This document shows, piece after piece, positions 1-8,404 of a stretch of DNA of 13,335 nucleotides. Below the pieces are notes generated by a model. The model was not told the DNA's origin, searched no databases, and worked only from the letters and a program-made list of their open reading frames with translations. Source of the stretch: CAYVFC01 sp964450715 (GTDB lineage: Bacteria > Myxococcota_A > Polyangia > Polyangiales > JAFGIB01); contig CAYVFC010000189.1 in the NCBI GenBank assembly GCA_964450715.1, forward strand, positions 1-13,335, given 5' to 3'. A program made the translations under genes and the position numbers. How positions within the stretch are numbered: the first letter of the stretch is position 1; each line of letters opens with the position of its first letter.

Positions 1-40
1 GCGGCGCAAGTTCAAATACAGGGGGCTCAAAACCTCCCGG

Positions 41-1795
41 TCACGGCACTAGATGTTGCGAGATCTGCATGACGGCTCGGGGATTACCCTGGGAAATGTC
101 GTATAGACGATCGGCGAGTAACCCGCAGTTGGGCGCATCGGCGAACAACGAACGCAGAAGCTCGCCGACCTGATCCGCGTTCAGACAACCGAGATCGATG
201 AGCTCGTTGGCTTCGTGTAAAAGCTTGGAAGCGCTCGGAGAAGCCGCATCGGTATCGCTCTTGAAGGTCGCCACGATCGCGATGCGCGCCTTACGGATTT
301 CACGCGCCAGAAGAGCGAATATGGCCATGGAAGATTCATCAATGGCGTATGCGTCGTCAATCGCCAGGACGATAAACCGCCTCTCGGAAAGCGAAAGAAG
401 AAGATCGCGCATCGCGTGTTGTACCCGGGTGCGCATCTGTTGAGGGCTTTCGAATGTTGCCAGTTCTATAGGTTGGGAGCCGTCTTCGACGGCCTGATGC
501 GAATCGGGATCGATCGGTGTTCCCTCGAGAAGTACGGGCGAAAGGGAGACTAGCTCGCTTCGCTCCGGCTCGTTGCTCTCCGGAAGAACCGCCCCTTTTC
601 TCCGCAGGTATTCGATCGCGGTGACGAGCTCGGGCAAGACGTGTCCCAATACGGGAACCAGAGGCTCCGCGCTCCGCATCAAGTCCTCCGGCGCCGCCTT
701 GAGCGCCTGTAAAACGATGGATCTAATGGCACCCCAGTTTCCGGCGCTCGAATCCGTGGCGTCCGCCCGTAACACAGAGGCGTACACCAGTTTGGCCTCC
801 AATACGCAGGCGTCGAGAAAACGCGAGCGTCCAACACCGCTGGGGCCCCTCACCAATATGCATCGGCCCTGCTGGTTCAAGCTGCTGACCAACGCATCTC
901 GAACTGTCTGCAGGGCCTCCTCGCGTCCGATGAGTGTAGGGGTCACGAGATAGGATTTGGCTACCAAGAGATGCTCTTCGATTTCGAGAGAGGCGATAGC
1001 GGAGAGTTTCTCGAATAGCTCGGTAGCGCTCGAAGGTCGGGCCATGGGGTCGATGCTGATCATCGACATGACCAGGTCATCCAACTCTTTAGGAATACCT
1101 TCGCAGAGGCTGGAAGGTGGAGGTGGTCGCACCATCCACGCCTCGCGAAGCTGGGAAAAATCACGGGCCGGATAGGCATTTTGGTCGGTGAGCGCGTAAT
1201 ACGCGGTCGCTCCGAGAGAGAAAACATCGGCCCGTACATCCGAGCTGAGCATGTAGACAACCTCGGGAGGCGTGTATGCCGGCGTGCCCACGACGTTGTG
1301 ACAGGGGCCGATGGGCGTCATGGCCCCGAAATCGATTAACTTCGCCTTGCCGTCCCGCGTACAGTGAACATTGCGAGGCGAAAGATCGTGATGAAGCCGC
1401 CGCCTAGAATGCAGAAGCGACAGCGCCGAGCAGATGTCGCATAGCAGCGAGCAAACCCGTTTCCACGGCAGTGGGGATAATCTCCGTAGGTCGCCGCCTT
1501 CCAGCAGCTCCATTGTGTAGTAAGGCGTGCCGTTATCGACGCCGTAGTCGTAGACCTCGACGACCCTGGGGTGAGCGAGCTGCGTTAGAATGTGGTATTC
1601 CTGCCTGAACAACTTGATGAGGTCGCTGTCGTGCTTACCGTTCTTGCGTTTCCGAAGCCGCTTGAGCGCCACTTTTCTCCCGGCGAGGGTATCGAACACG
1701 CGAAATACGATCGCGGTCCCGCCCTGGCCTATCACGCTTTCAACGCGGTAACGATCCGCGATAATTCGTTCGACCGGCTTTGGGTCCTCGTTCAT
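41..1795 (-). CDS. Ser/Thr protein kinase fused to an AAA-type ATPase domain, possibly truncated
   Basis: A 584-aa cytoplasmic Hanks-type kinase with no signal peptide or membrane segment. Kinase domain about residues 16-270: glycine loop GQGGTA (23-28), ATP lysine K45 in VALK, catalytic loop HHDLSPRN (135-142, catalytic D137, the usual Lys replaced by S139), DFG 155-157 and PPE 176-178 in place of APE. An AAA/NTPase module follows: GREEAL at 290-295, Walker A GPSGVGRS (317-324) with Arg at the normal Lys position, Walker B FIVLAIDD (474-481). It is predicted to phosphorylate Ser/Thr, with the ATPase as regulatory or scaffolding part. Relatives usually continue past the GNP..., HLV motif into long helical repeats, whereas this one stops at residue 584. 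Its codons end in A/T more often than those of its neighbours (17 of about 55 sampled at the N-terminus). The ATG at 1795 has only a weak ribosome site but places the kinase domain correctly. It is transcribed divergently from the large kinase at 2654. Confidence 0.9.
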   Translation of the reverse strand: MNEDPKPVERIIADRYRVESVIGQGGTAIVFRVFDTLAGRKVALKRLRKRKNGKHDSDLIKLFRQEYHILTQLAHPRVVEVYDYGVDNGTPYYTMELLEGGDLRRLSPLPWKRVCSLLCDICSALSLLHSRRRLHHDLSPRNVHCTRDGKAKLIDFGAMTPIGPCHNVVGTPAYTPPEVVYMLSSDVRADVFSLGATAYYALTDQNAYPARDFSQLREAWMVRPPPPSSLCEGIPKELDDLVMSMISIDPMARPSSATELFEKLSAIASLEIEEHLLVAKSYLVTPTLIGREEALQTVRDALVSSLNQQGRCILVRGPSGVGRSRFLDACVLEAKLVYASVLRADATDSSAGNWGAIRSIVLQALKAAPEDLMRSAEPLVPVLGHVLPELVTAIEYLRRKGAVLPESNEPERSELVSLSPVLLEGTPIDPDSHQAVEDGSQPIELATFESPQQMRTRVQHAMRDLLLSLSERRFIVLAIDDAYAIDESSMAIFALLAREIRKARIAIVATFKSDTDAASPSASKLLHEANELIDLGCLNADQVGELLRSLFADAPNCGLLADRLYDISQGNPRAVMQISQHLVP

Positions 1796-2121
1796 CGCAC
1801 GACATCCGTAGCGTTGACAAAATGCATCGCTCTAACGGCGATACTCGGTATCGCCGCGATTCGAATTCCTAGATGACTACTTCCATTTTCTCCTATTTTT
1901 CGCGCCTAATCTATCCCGTTTTCCGCCCGGCGTTGGTCGCGCGACAGAAAAGGGCGGCGTAGCACCCGACCGCACGGCCTAGAAGCCCTATCGTTTCTAT
2001 GTCGGTGTATGTCGGTGCGAATATGCGAACGGTTACACCGCAGCACACCGGACGCGGGTTTCGTTTCGTCTGCCCCGAATCCGTCCTTTGCTCGGCTCGC
2101 GGTCTGTGGCGAGTGGCTGTT
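1796..2121. other. Intergenic region upstream of the kinase at 41-1795
   Basis: This is the left part of the divergent intergenic region. Apart from the dyad at 1836-1856 I see no gene or RNA in it. Short open frames here lack ribosome sites and recognisable domains. A small direct repeat, ATGTCGGTGT then ATGTCGGTGC, lies near 1998-2018. The promoter of the minus-strand kinase must lie here, but I find no convincing -35/-10 or sigma-54 match. Confidence 0.5.
1836..1856. promoter_or_regulatory. Perfect 9-3-9 dyad, candidate operator
   Basis: CGGCGATAC, TCG, GTATCGCCG: two perfect 9-bp arms around a 3-bp centre, about 41 bp upstream of the kinase start codon at 1795. The size and position suit a dimeric repressor or activator site. 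No T-run follows on either strand, so a terminator is unlikely. The function is inferred. The central GATACTCGG recurs once at 2526-2534 in the same intergenic region. Confidence 0.45.
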
Positions 2122-2407
2122 ACCGTTCAGGGGGGTAGTCGGTATCTGAAACGACGGCCGCCAATGCATCCCGAAAACCTGTGCCAGAACTGGGGCGATT
2201 CCGTACAAGCACCCGGGCGTCCTCGGGCCGGTGTACTCGGGGCCTGCGGCCCCTGTGTATTGCCGCTGGATTCGTGCAGCTCCGCGGACTGTCGTCCCCT
2301 CCGCTTCGCACGAATCCACCGACAACCGTCAGGTACGTGAGTACAATCCTCACCGGCCCGGCTGGGCGCCGAGCTTTTTCCGGCGCCTGGGCCGCCGCGC
2401 TGCCCAA
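2122..2407. repeat. Copy A of a 286-bp dispersed repeat
   Basis: The region from ACCGTTCAGG to GCTGCCCAA matches 9026-9311 nearly throughout, in the same orientation and with the same total length. One T inserted in copy A is balanced by one A inserted in copy B. Conserved structure: outer stem 2224-2233 (CGGGCCGGTG) with 2351-2360, continued by TACTC with GAGTA at 2339-2343; hairpin GGGGCC-TGC-GGCCCC at 2239-2253; stem GGATTCGTGC 2268-2277 with 2308-2317; and a 3' hairpin GGCGCCG (2365-2371) with CGGCGCC (2381-2387). I see no terminal inverted repeat at the copy ends, no target duplication and no coding signal. It could be a non-autonomous mobile element, a structured RNA or a cruciform-forming intergenic repeat. 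Confidence 0.85.
2268..2317. repeat. Inverted-repeat-bounded segment, orientation 1
   Basis: The arms GGATTCGTGC (2268-2277) and GCACGAATCC (2308-2317) are perfect 10-bp inverted repeats around a 30-bp centre (2278-2307). The reverse complement of that centre is identical, 30 of 30 bases, to 9182-9211 in copy B. The rest of the two copies is collinear, so only this segment is flipped. Confidence 0.85.
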
Positions 2408-2653
2408 GGCCTGAACGCTTACGAGTGCTTGAACGCCTTTTCATTCGCTCTCGCCCGGAGCCGTCCGGCCGCTGGCTCGAAGCAGGGTAGATAGTACTCA
2501 CAGCGGGCCCTTTTCGGTTATCATCGATACTCGGACCGTTATCCGTTATTAGAGACCGATCGGTTCCGCTCCGTTTCCGTCTGGCCGTTGCGCACAGCGG
2601 GCTAGCGGCTCAAGACCGGGGGGGGAGGGGGGCGACCCAGGGCGAGGCACCAC
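2408..2653. other. Upstream region of the 1730-aa kinase
   Basis: No gene or RNA is seen here. The stretch holds a tandem 7-mer CCGTTAT-CCGTTAT (2536-2549), a 10-bp palindrome ACCGATCGGT (2555-2564) and a G-rich run (about 2619-2632) just before the start codon. The promoter of the plus-strand gene should lie here. I could not assign -35/-10 boxes or a sigma-54 box with confidence. The palindrome and the 7-mers are possible regulator sites but could be chance. Confidence 0.4.
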
Positions 2654-5600
2654 GTGAAAAAGATTGACCGCTACGAAATCCTGGAATCCGTCGCGGAGAC
2701 CCGCAAATCCCTCCTCTATCGCGGTCGAGCCGGGGACAGCGCCGAGACCGTCATCATCAAGGTGCTGAAGACCCGGAACCCGACCCCCTCGGAGATAGCC
2801 CGTTTCCGGCAGGAGTACCGGCTGATCAAGAGCCTGGACCTAGAGGGCGTGGTCAAGGTCAAGGACTTTTTGGAGCAGAAGGAGGGCTTCGCCCTGGTGC
2901 TGGAGGACTTCGAGGGCCACTCCGTCAAGAGCCTGCTGGAGGAGAAGAAGCGCTTCGACGCCCGCTCGTTTCTCCCGGTCGCCATCCGCGTCGCCGATGC
3001 CCTTCGCGCGATCCACGAGCGGGAGATCGTCCACCGGGACATCAAGCCGAGCAATATCCTGATGAATCCGAGGACGGGAGCGGTCAAGATAACCGACTTC
3101 GGCATCTCGACCGAGCTCACCCGCGGTAACGAGGACATCTATAACCAGGAGGTGATCGCGGGGTCGCTCGCCTACATGTCGCCGGAGCAGACCGGCCGCA
3201 TGAACCGGACGGTGGACTACCGCACGGATTTCTACTCGCTGGGGGTCGCCTTCTACGAAATGCTCGCCGGCCGGCTGCCCTTTCACTTCGACGACCCGAT
3301 GGCGGTGATCCATGGCCACATCGCGGTAATGCCCCCGCCGCCCAGGGAGCACCACGAGGACATCCCCGGGACGATATCGGCCATCGTGATGAAGCTGCTG
3401 TCCAAGAACGCCGAGGACCGCTACCAGAACGGCCTCGGGTTGGTGGCGGATCTGAAACAGTGCCTGGCCCAGCTGGACAAGACCGGGGAGATAAAACCCT
3501 TCCAGCTGGGCATGCAGGACATCTCCAAGCGCTTCTTGATCCCCCCCAAGCTCTACGGAAGAGAGAAAGAGATCGAAACGCTGCTGTCGGGCTTCGAAAA
3601 GCTCTACCAGACGAACGGGGCGGTCGAGATCATGCTGGTGTCGGGCTATTCCGGCATCGGAAAGTCGGCGCTGATCAACGAGATCCACAAGCCCATCGTC
3701 GCCCGCCGGGGCTACTTCATCTCGGGCAAGTACGAGCAGTTCCGGCGGGACAAGCCCTACAGCGCCGTGATCCAGGCCTTTCAGGGGCTGGTCAGGCAGA
3801 TCCTGGTGGAGAGCGACGAGCGCATCGACATCTGGCGGCAGAACCTGCTGCAAGCGCTGGGGCCCAACGGCAGGGTCATCACCGACATCATCCCCGAGGT
3901 AGAGCTCGTCATCGGACCGCAGCCGGAGCTGGGCGAGCTCGGCCCCGAGGAGACCAGGAACCGTTTCAAGTACGTCTTCGAGAAGTTTGCCTGCGCCTTC
4001 CCCACCGAGCAGCATCCGGTGGCCCTGTTCCTGGACGATCTGCAGTGGGCGGATATTCCGAGCTTGCAACTGATACAGAACATGACCAACAGCGCGGATA
4101 TGGCCTACCTGTACCTGATCGGGTCCTACCGCGACAACGAGGTCGACGAGACCCATCCCTTGAACGACGCCGTCAGGGAGATCGAGAAGGCACAGGTGGC
4201 GGTCGACCGGATCGAGCTCAAGCCCATCCTGCAGAGCGACGTTCAGGACCTGATCGTCAACTTTCTCAAGTGCTCGCAAGAGCAGGGCGCGGAGCTGGCC
4301 GCCCTGATGCACAAGAAGACGGGAGGCAATCCCTTTTTCGTCATCCAGTTCATGGAGACCCTGTACAACGAGAAGCTCATCCGTCCCGACGGCGCGAAGG
4401 GGTGGCAATGGGATAGGGAGAGCATCGACCAGCTGCAGGTGACCGACAATGTCGTCGATCTGATGGCTTCCAAGATCGACAAGCAGGCCAAGAAGGTGCG
4501 CGAGCTGTTGCAGATCTGCGCCGCGGTAGGCAACCGCTTCGATCTGGAAATCCTCTCCTACATGCTCGAACGTCCCATCGACGATGTCCTCGACAGCTTG
4601 AAAGAGGCCATCGACGTGGGGTTCATCGGGCTGCTGCCGGAAAAGGACCTGTACAGCTTTCACCACGACCGTATCCAGGAGGCGGCCTACTCGCTGGTGC
4701 CCGACGGGGACAGGGCGGCGCTTCACCAGCGCATCGGCAAGAAAGCGCTCGAGAACGTGCAGGACGAGGAGGAGCTGGACAAGAAGCTCTTCTACATCGT
4801 CGACCAGCTCAACTTCGGCTCCGGGCTAATCGCGGAGGAAAAGGAGCGTGAGCAGCTGGCTCGGTTGAACCTGAAGGCGGGCATCAAGGCCAAGGCCTCC
4901 TCGGCCTTCCTGCCCGCGGTGCGCTACCTGGAGATGGGCATCGAGCTACTGCGGCAGGATTGCTGGGAGAAGCAGTACGACCTGGCGCTGGCCCTGTATA
5001 CCGAGATCACCGAGGCGGCTTACCTGATCGGCGATTTCCAACGTATGAACCAGCTGGCCGAGGAAGCGCTCGCACACGCGGTCACCACCCTGGACAAGGT
5101 GAAGATCACCATCTCGCGGGTCAATGCCCGGCGTTCGGAGGAGGACTTTCACGGCTCGATCGAGGAGGCCTTGCCCATTCTGCGGTTGCTGGGCATCCGC
5201 ATGTCGAAGAACACCACCAAGGCTCGGGTGGCCGTCGAGCTGCTGGGGGTGAAGCTCAGGCTGCTGGGCCGGCCGCTCGATCGCCTGCTGGAGCTGCCCG
5301 ACATGACCGACCCCACGGCGGTGGCGACCATGCAGGTACTGGCCGATCTGGGGCTCACCTCCTTCTTCGTCAACCCCAACCTGCTCGCCCTCGACATCAT
5401 CAAGGCCTTCGGGCTGAGCATGAAGCGCGGCAACTCCCCCGATACCGTCTTCGCCTATGCCGGCTTCGGGGTGGTGCTGGTGGGCGGCCTGTGGGATTAC
5501 CGGACGGCGGTCGAGCACGGCAAGCTCGGCCTGAAGCTGATGGACAAGCTGGGCGTACGCAAGCAGATGGCCAAGACGCTGCTGGTGAACAACGTTATCA

Positions 5601-7846
5601 TCAACCACTGGCGTTACCCGCTCAAGCAGACCATCCCCTCGCTGCTCGACGGCTACCGCGTGGGGCTGGAGACGGGGGACACCAACTTCGCCTCCTTCTG
5701 CCTGCACATGAGCGACATCCACGCCTATTTCGTCGGCCGGGACCTGTCCGAGCTCGACGTCGACCTGGACAAGCACATCCAGGTGGTCAAGGGGCTGAAC
5801 CAGAAATACATCACCACGCTGCTACAGCTGAAGCGGCAGAACGTCCACAGTCTGCTGGGCAAGAGCGACGACCCCTTGCTGATGACGGGTGAAGCCATCC
5901 GGGCGGAGGAGCTGGAACCGGAGTGGATCAAGGCCAACAACTCCCTGGCGCTCGCGGTCTTCTACTTCGTGCGCGCCATCGCCCGTTTCGTCTACAACGA
6001 GTACTCCCAGGTTCTGCAGGACGTGAAGGGGTTCCACAAGTACAAGGAGTCGATGCAGGGAGTGCTGGTCAACCGCTACGTCAATTTCTACGATTCGCTC
6101 TCCCGGCTGGTGCTCTACCCGGACCTCTCCTTCTTCAAGCGGATCGGCAGCCGCCTGCGGGTAGCTTTCAACCAGCTGGTCATGAAGTACTGGGTGCGCA
6201 ACGCCCCGGAGAACTGCCTGCACCAGTACCACCTGGTGGAGGCCATGCGCAGCTGGCGCATCGGCAACAACCCCAAGCGCGCCCGGAAACATTTCGACCG
6301 GACCCTGGAGCTGTGCAAGCGTCCCGACGACGTCATCGTGGAATCCGCCTGCAACGAGCTGATGGCGACCATGTATCGGTCGACCGGAGACGAGTCCAGG
6401 GCGGACGAGCAGCTCAGCGCGGCTTACAACGCCTATGCCAGCTGGGGCGCCCTGGGCAAGCTCGAGCAGCTCAGGAAGAAGTACCCGCAGCTGGTGGAGG
6501 CGACCGGGCGGGCGCGGGCCGGCGAAGCGTTGCTCGTGACCGACACCACCACGACCGGGGCCATCTCGCAAGCGCTCGATATCTCCTCGGCGATGAAGGC
6601 CTCGCAGGCCATCTCCGGGGAGATCCTGCTGGAGAAGCTGCTGGTCAAGATGATCGATATCGCCATGAAGAACGCCGGGGCCGACCGGGGCGTCATGCTG
6701 CTGGAGGACCAGGGCAAGCTCCTGGTCGAGGCGGAGAAATCCTCGAACGGCGGCGAGGTCCAGGCGCTGCAGTCCATTCCGGTCGAATCCCACCAGGGTG
6801 TCTCGCCGGCCATCGCCAGCTACGTCGCCCGCACCCGGGAGATGCTGATCCTGAACGACGCGGTCAACGAGGGCGCCTTCACCCGCGACCCCTACGTCGA
6901 GCAGAAGCAGCCCAAGTCGGTGCTCTGCCTGCCGATCATCGGCCAGGGGCGGCTGCTCGGGCTGCTGTACCTGGAGAACAACCTGACCGTCGACGCGTTC
7001 ACCCCGGAACGGCTGGAGCTTTTGCGCATCATCTCCTCGCAGGCGGCGATCTCCATCGAGAACGCCAGGCTGCTCGTGCACCGGGAAAAGGCGGCCGTGC
7101 TGGAAAAGGAGATGGAGATCGCGGCCACCATCCAGACCTCGCTCCTGCCCGAGAGCCCGGCGGTGAGCGACTACGAGATCGCGGCCTACATGCAGCCGGC
7201 GGACGAGGTCGGGGGCGATTACTACGACGTCTTCTCCATCGGCGGGACCGACTGGATCGTGATCGGAGACGTCTCCGGCCACGGCGTGCCCGCCGGTCTG
7301 ATCATGATGATGACGCAGACCGCCATCCACTCGGTATTGACGGCCAGGCCCGAGCTGTCGCCCGCGGAGCTGCTGACCGCGGTCAACCGGGTGATCGCGA
7401 ACAACATCAAGCGGCTGGGGGAAGACAAGTACATGACCATTACCGCGCTTGCCTGCCGCGCGAACGGCGAGTTTCGCTTCGCCGGTCTTCACCAGGATAT
7501 CCTCATCTACCGCGAATCTTCGAAGAAGGTGGAACCGGTGGAGACCGACGGCGTCTGGGTGGGGTTGATGGAGGACGTCGAGGGAATGCTGGCCGAGAGC
7601 TCGCTCATGCTCGAGCGGGGAGACGCCATGCTGCTGTACACCGATGGGATCACCGAGGCGCGGAAGCAGCCGGTCGACGGCGGCGCCAAGCAGCAGATGT
7701 ACGGAGACGAGAATCTCGTCGAGCTGCTGGGCGAGGTCGGGGGCGGAACTGCCGAGCAGATCAAGCAGGGGATACTGCGATCGCTCGAGGACTACGAACG
7801 CCCCGACGACGTCACCCTGGTGGTGGTCCGGCGCAGACCGCGCTGA
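2654..7846 (+). CDS. Giant Ser/Thr kinase / AAA ATPase / GAF / SpoIIE-type PP2C phosphatase
   Basis: A 1730-aa soluble multidomain signalling protein. The kinase domain is about 7-270: K36 (VIIKVL), HRDIKPSN 127-134, DFG 148-150, SPE 176-178, but the glycine-rich loop is degenerate (AETRKS around 14-19). An AAA/STAND-like ATPase spans about 295-690: YGRE 301-304, Walker A GYSGIGKS 331-338, Walker B ALFLDDLQWAD 457-467, GGNPFF 557-562. Residues about 700-1285 are a long helical, TPR-like region. A GAF-type sensor domain (about 1318-1472) and a short coiled linker follow. The C-terminal SpoIIE/PP2C domain (about 1485-1728) has its metal-binding acids in VGGDYYD (1519-1525), GDVSGHG (1538-1544), DGITE (1664-1668) and RPDD (1716-1719). 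It can therefore, in principle, both phosphorylate and dephosphorylate Ser/Thr. Translation starts at GTG 2654, with GAGG about 6-8 nt upstream. It converges on the GHKL/STAS pair at 8006-8910, whose phospho-STAS protein is the likely phosphatase substrate (inference). Confidence 0.95.
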   Translation: MKKIDRYEILESVAETRKSLLYRGRAGDSAETVIIKVLKTRNPTPSEIARFRQEYRLIKSLDLEGVVKVKDFLEQKEGFALVLEDFEGHSVKSLLEEKKRFDARSFLPVAIRVADALRAIHEREIVHRDIKPSNILMNPRTGAVKITDFGISTELTRGNEDIYNQEVIAGSLAYMSPEQTGRMNRTVDYRTDFYSLGVAFYEMLAGRLPFHFDDPMAVIHGHIAVMPPPPREHHEDIPGTISAIVMKLLSKNAEDRYQNGLGLVADLKQCLAQLDKTGEIKPFQLGMQDISKRFLIPPKLYGREKEIETLLSGFEKLYQTNGAVEIMLVSGYSGIGKSALINEIHKPIVARRGYFISGKYEQFRRDKPYSAVIQAFQGLVRQILVESDERIDIWRQNLLQALGPNGRVITDIIPEVELVIGPQPELGELGPEETRNRFKYVFEKFACAFPTEQHPVALFLDDLQWADIPSLQLIQNMTNSADMAYLYLIGSYRDNEVDETHPLNDAVREIEKAQVAVDRIELKPILQSDVQDLIVNFLKCSQEQGAELAALMHKKTGGNPFFVIQFMETLYNEKLIRPDGAKGWQWDRESIDQLQVTDNVVDLMASKIDKQAKKVRELLQICAAVGNRFDLEILSYMLERPIDDVLDSLKEAIDVGFIGLLPEKDLYSFHHDRIQEAAYSLVPDGDRAALHQRIGKKALENVQDEEELDKKLFYIVDQLNFGSGLIAEEKEREQLARLNLKAGIKAKASSAFLPAVRYLEMGIELLRQDCWEKQYDLALALYTEITEAAYLIGDFQRMNQLAEEALAHAVTTLDKVKITISRVNARRSEEDFHGSIEEALPILRLLGIRMSKNTTKARVAVELLGVKLRLLGRPLDRLLELPDMTDPTAVATMQVLADLGLTSFFVNPNLLALDIIKAFGLSMKRGNSPDTVFAYAGFGVVLVGGLWDYRTAVEHGKLGLKLMDKLGVRKQMAKTLLVNNVIINHWRYPLKQTIPSLLDGYRVGLETGDTNFASFCLHMSDIHAYFVGRDLSELDVDLDKHIQVVKGLNQKYITTLLQLKRQNVHSLLGKSDDPLLMTGEAIRAEELEPEWIKANNSLALAVFYFVRAIARFVYNEYSQVLQDVKGFHKYKESMQGVLVNRYVNFYDSLSRLVLYPDLSFFKRIGSRLRVAFNQLVMKYWVRNAPENCLHQYHLVEAMRSWRIGNNPKRARKHFDRTLELCKRPDDVIVESACNELMATMYRSTGDESRADEQLSAAYNAYASWGALGKLEQLRKKYPQLVEATGRARAGEALLVTDTTTTGAISQALDISSAMKASQAISGEILLEKLLVKMIDIAMKNAGADRGVMLLEDQGKLLVEAEKSSNGGEVQALQSIPVESHQGVSPAIASYVARTREMLILNDAVNEGAFTRDPYVEQKQPKSVLCLPIIGQGRLLGLLYLENNLTVDAFTPERLELLRIISSQAAISIENARLLVHREKAAVLEKEMEIAATIQTSLLPESPAVSDYEIAAYMQPADEVGGDYYDVFSIGGTDWIVIGDVSGHGVPAGLIMMMTQTAIHSVLTARPELSPAELLTAVNRVIANNIKRLGEDKYMTITALACRANGEFRFAGLHQDILIYRESSKKVEPVETDGVWVGLMEDVEGMLAESSLMLERGDAMLLYTDGITEARKQPVDGGAKQQMYGDENLVELLGEVGGGTAEQIKQGILRSLEDYERPDDVTLVVVRRRPR

Positions 7847-7906
7847 TTTTCTCACCGGGTAATGGATGGTGAGGATGGCTTCGTCGCCGAGACGTCCGGC
7901 TCCCCC

Positions 7907-7974
7907 TGTCATCTCGAGCGAAGCGAGGGATCTCCTTCGTCCGCCGGAGAGTTCTCACTTCGCTCGAAATGACA
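7907..7974. repeat. Dispersed palindromic repeat in the convergent gap, possible two-way terminator
   Basis: Left arm TGTCATCTCGAGCGAAGCG (7907-7925) pairs with 7956-7974, 17 of 19 positions. An inner TCTCC...GGAGA pair (7931-7935 with 7946-7950) extends the hairpin. From memory, the sequence type (GTCATTTCGAGCGAAGCGAG) is an interspersed intergenic repeat found in many GC-rich environmental bacteria. It lies between two convergent genes, 60 bp after one stop and 31 bp after the other. It could end transcription from both sides, although there is no T-run. Confidence 0.75.
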
Positions 7975-8005
7975 CCTCGTTAGCCGTCGAGAAAGCCAGT
8001 AGTAA

Positions 8006-8404
8006 TCACTCTTCTTTCGCAGAATCGTCGGTCGCCGTCGACCGGCCCTCGACGGTGACGTAATCGAGCTTCCTGGCGATGGTCGCCACGCACCTCAGGT
8101 GCGTGCGCTGCCAGTTGTCCTCCACGAAGAGCACCCGCACGGGAATTTGGTTGGCGTCCAGCTTGCGCACCAGGTTGATGATGGGAGACACGGTCGACGA
8201 ATTCATGAATTCCAGTCGGGTAAAATCGACCGTCACCTCGGCGCCGCGCATGGTATCGACCACGGTCTCCGACAGCGGGTTCAACAGCTCGCTGGCATTG
8301 CGGGCGTCGCTGGTGCCGAGCCAGACCACCCTTCCGCGGTCGCCGTTCCGGGAGACGAGGATGACCAGATCTTCGAACTCGTATCTGGTTGGCGTCACGC
8401 TCAT
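8006..8404 (-). CDS. STAS-like anti-anti-sigma/partner-switching protein
   Basis: 132 aa, soluble. The core motif VDFTRLEFMNSSTVSPIINL (59-78) matches the STAS pattern of a beta strand, then (I/M)NSS, then a helix, in which a serine is phosphorylated by a GHKL-type kinase. Here S69, S70 or T71 is the candidate. The acidic tail (DDSAKEE) is probably disordered. The ATG at 8404 overlaps the stop of the upstream GHKL gene (ATGA), so the two are translationally coupled. A longer in-frame reading from 9112 runs through that gene in another frame and is not real. It resembles the slr1659/SiaC-like group of STAS-like regulators (family placement from memory). Likely role: phosphorylated by the partner ATPase and released from that state by the SpoIIE phosphatase encoded at 2654-7846. 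Confidence 0.85.
   Translation of the reverse strand: MSVTPTRYEFEDLVILVSRNGDRGRVVWLGTSDARNASELLNPLSETVVDTMRGAEVTVDFTRLEFMNSSTVSPIINLVRKLDANQIPVRVLFVEDNWQRTHLRCVATIARKLDYVTVEGRSTATDDSAKEE

Noticed and set aside
2351..2380. Intrinsic terminator in repeat copy A (GC stem followed by TTTTT)
   Set aside because: The T-run is only 5 long and lies inside the loop of a stronger hairpin. No plus-strand gene ends upstream of it.
1906..2501. Small ORFs over repeat copy A on both strands
   Set aside because: They overlap one another in several frames, lack ribosome sites and domains, and are explained by GC-rich repeat DNA.
2840..4726. 628-aa minus-strand ORF antisense to the giant kinase
   Set aside because: It is the complement of a gene with clear kinase and ATPase motifs. 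The composition is that of a GC-rich shadow (Leu/Val/Asp/Gly-rich) without domains.
5822..7912. 696-aa minus-strand ORF antisense to the GAF/SpoIIE part
   Set aside because: The sense frame has intact PP2C motifs. The antisense reading is low-complexity and has no ribosome site.
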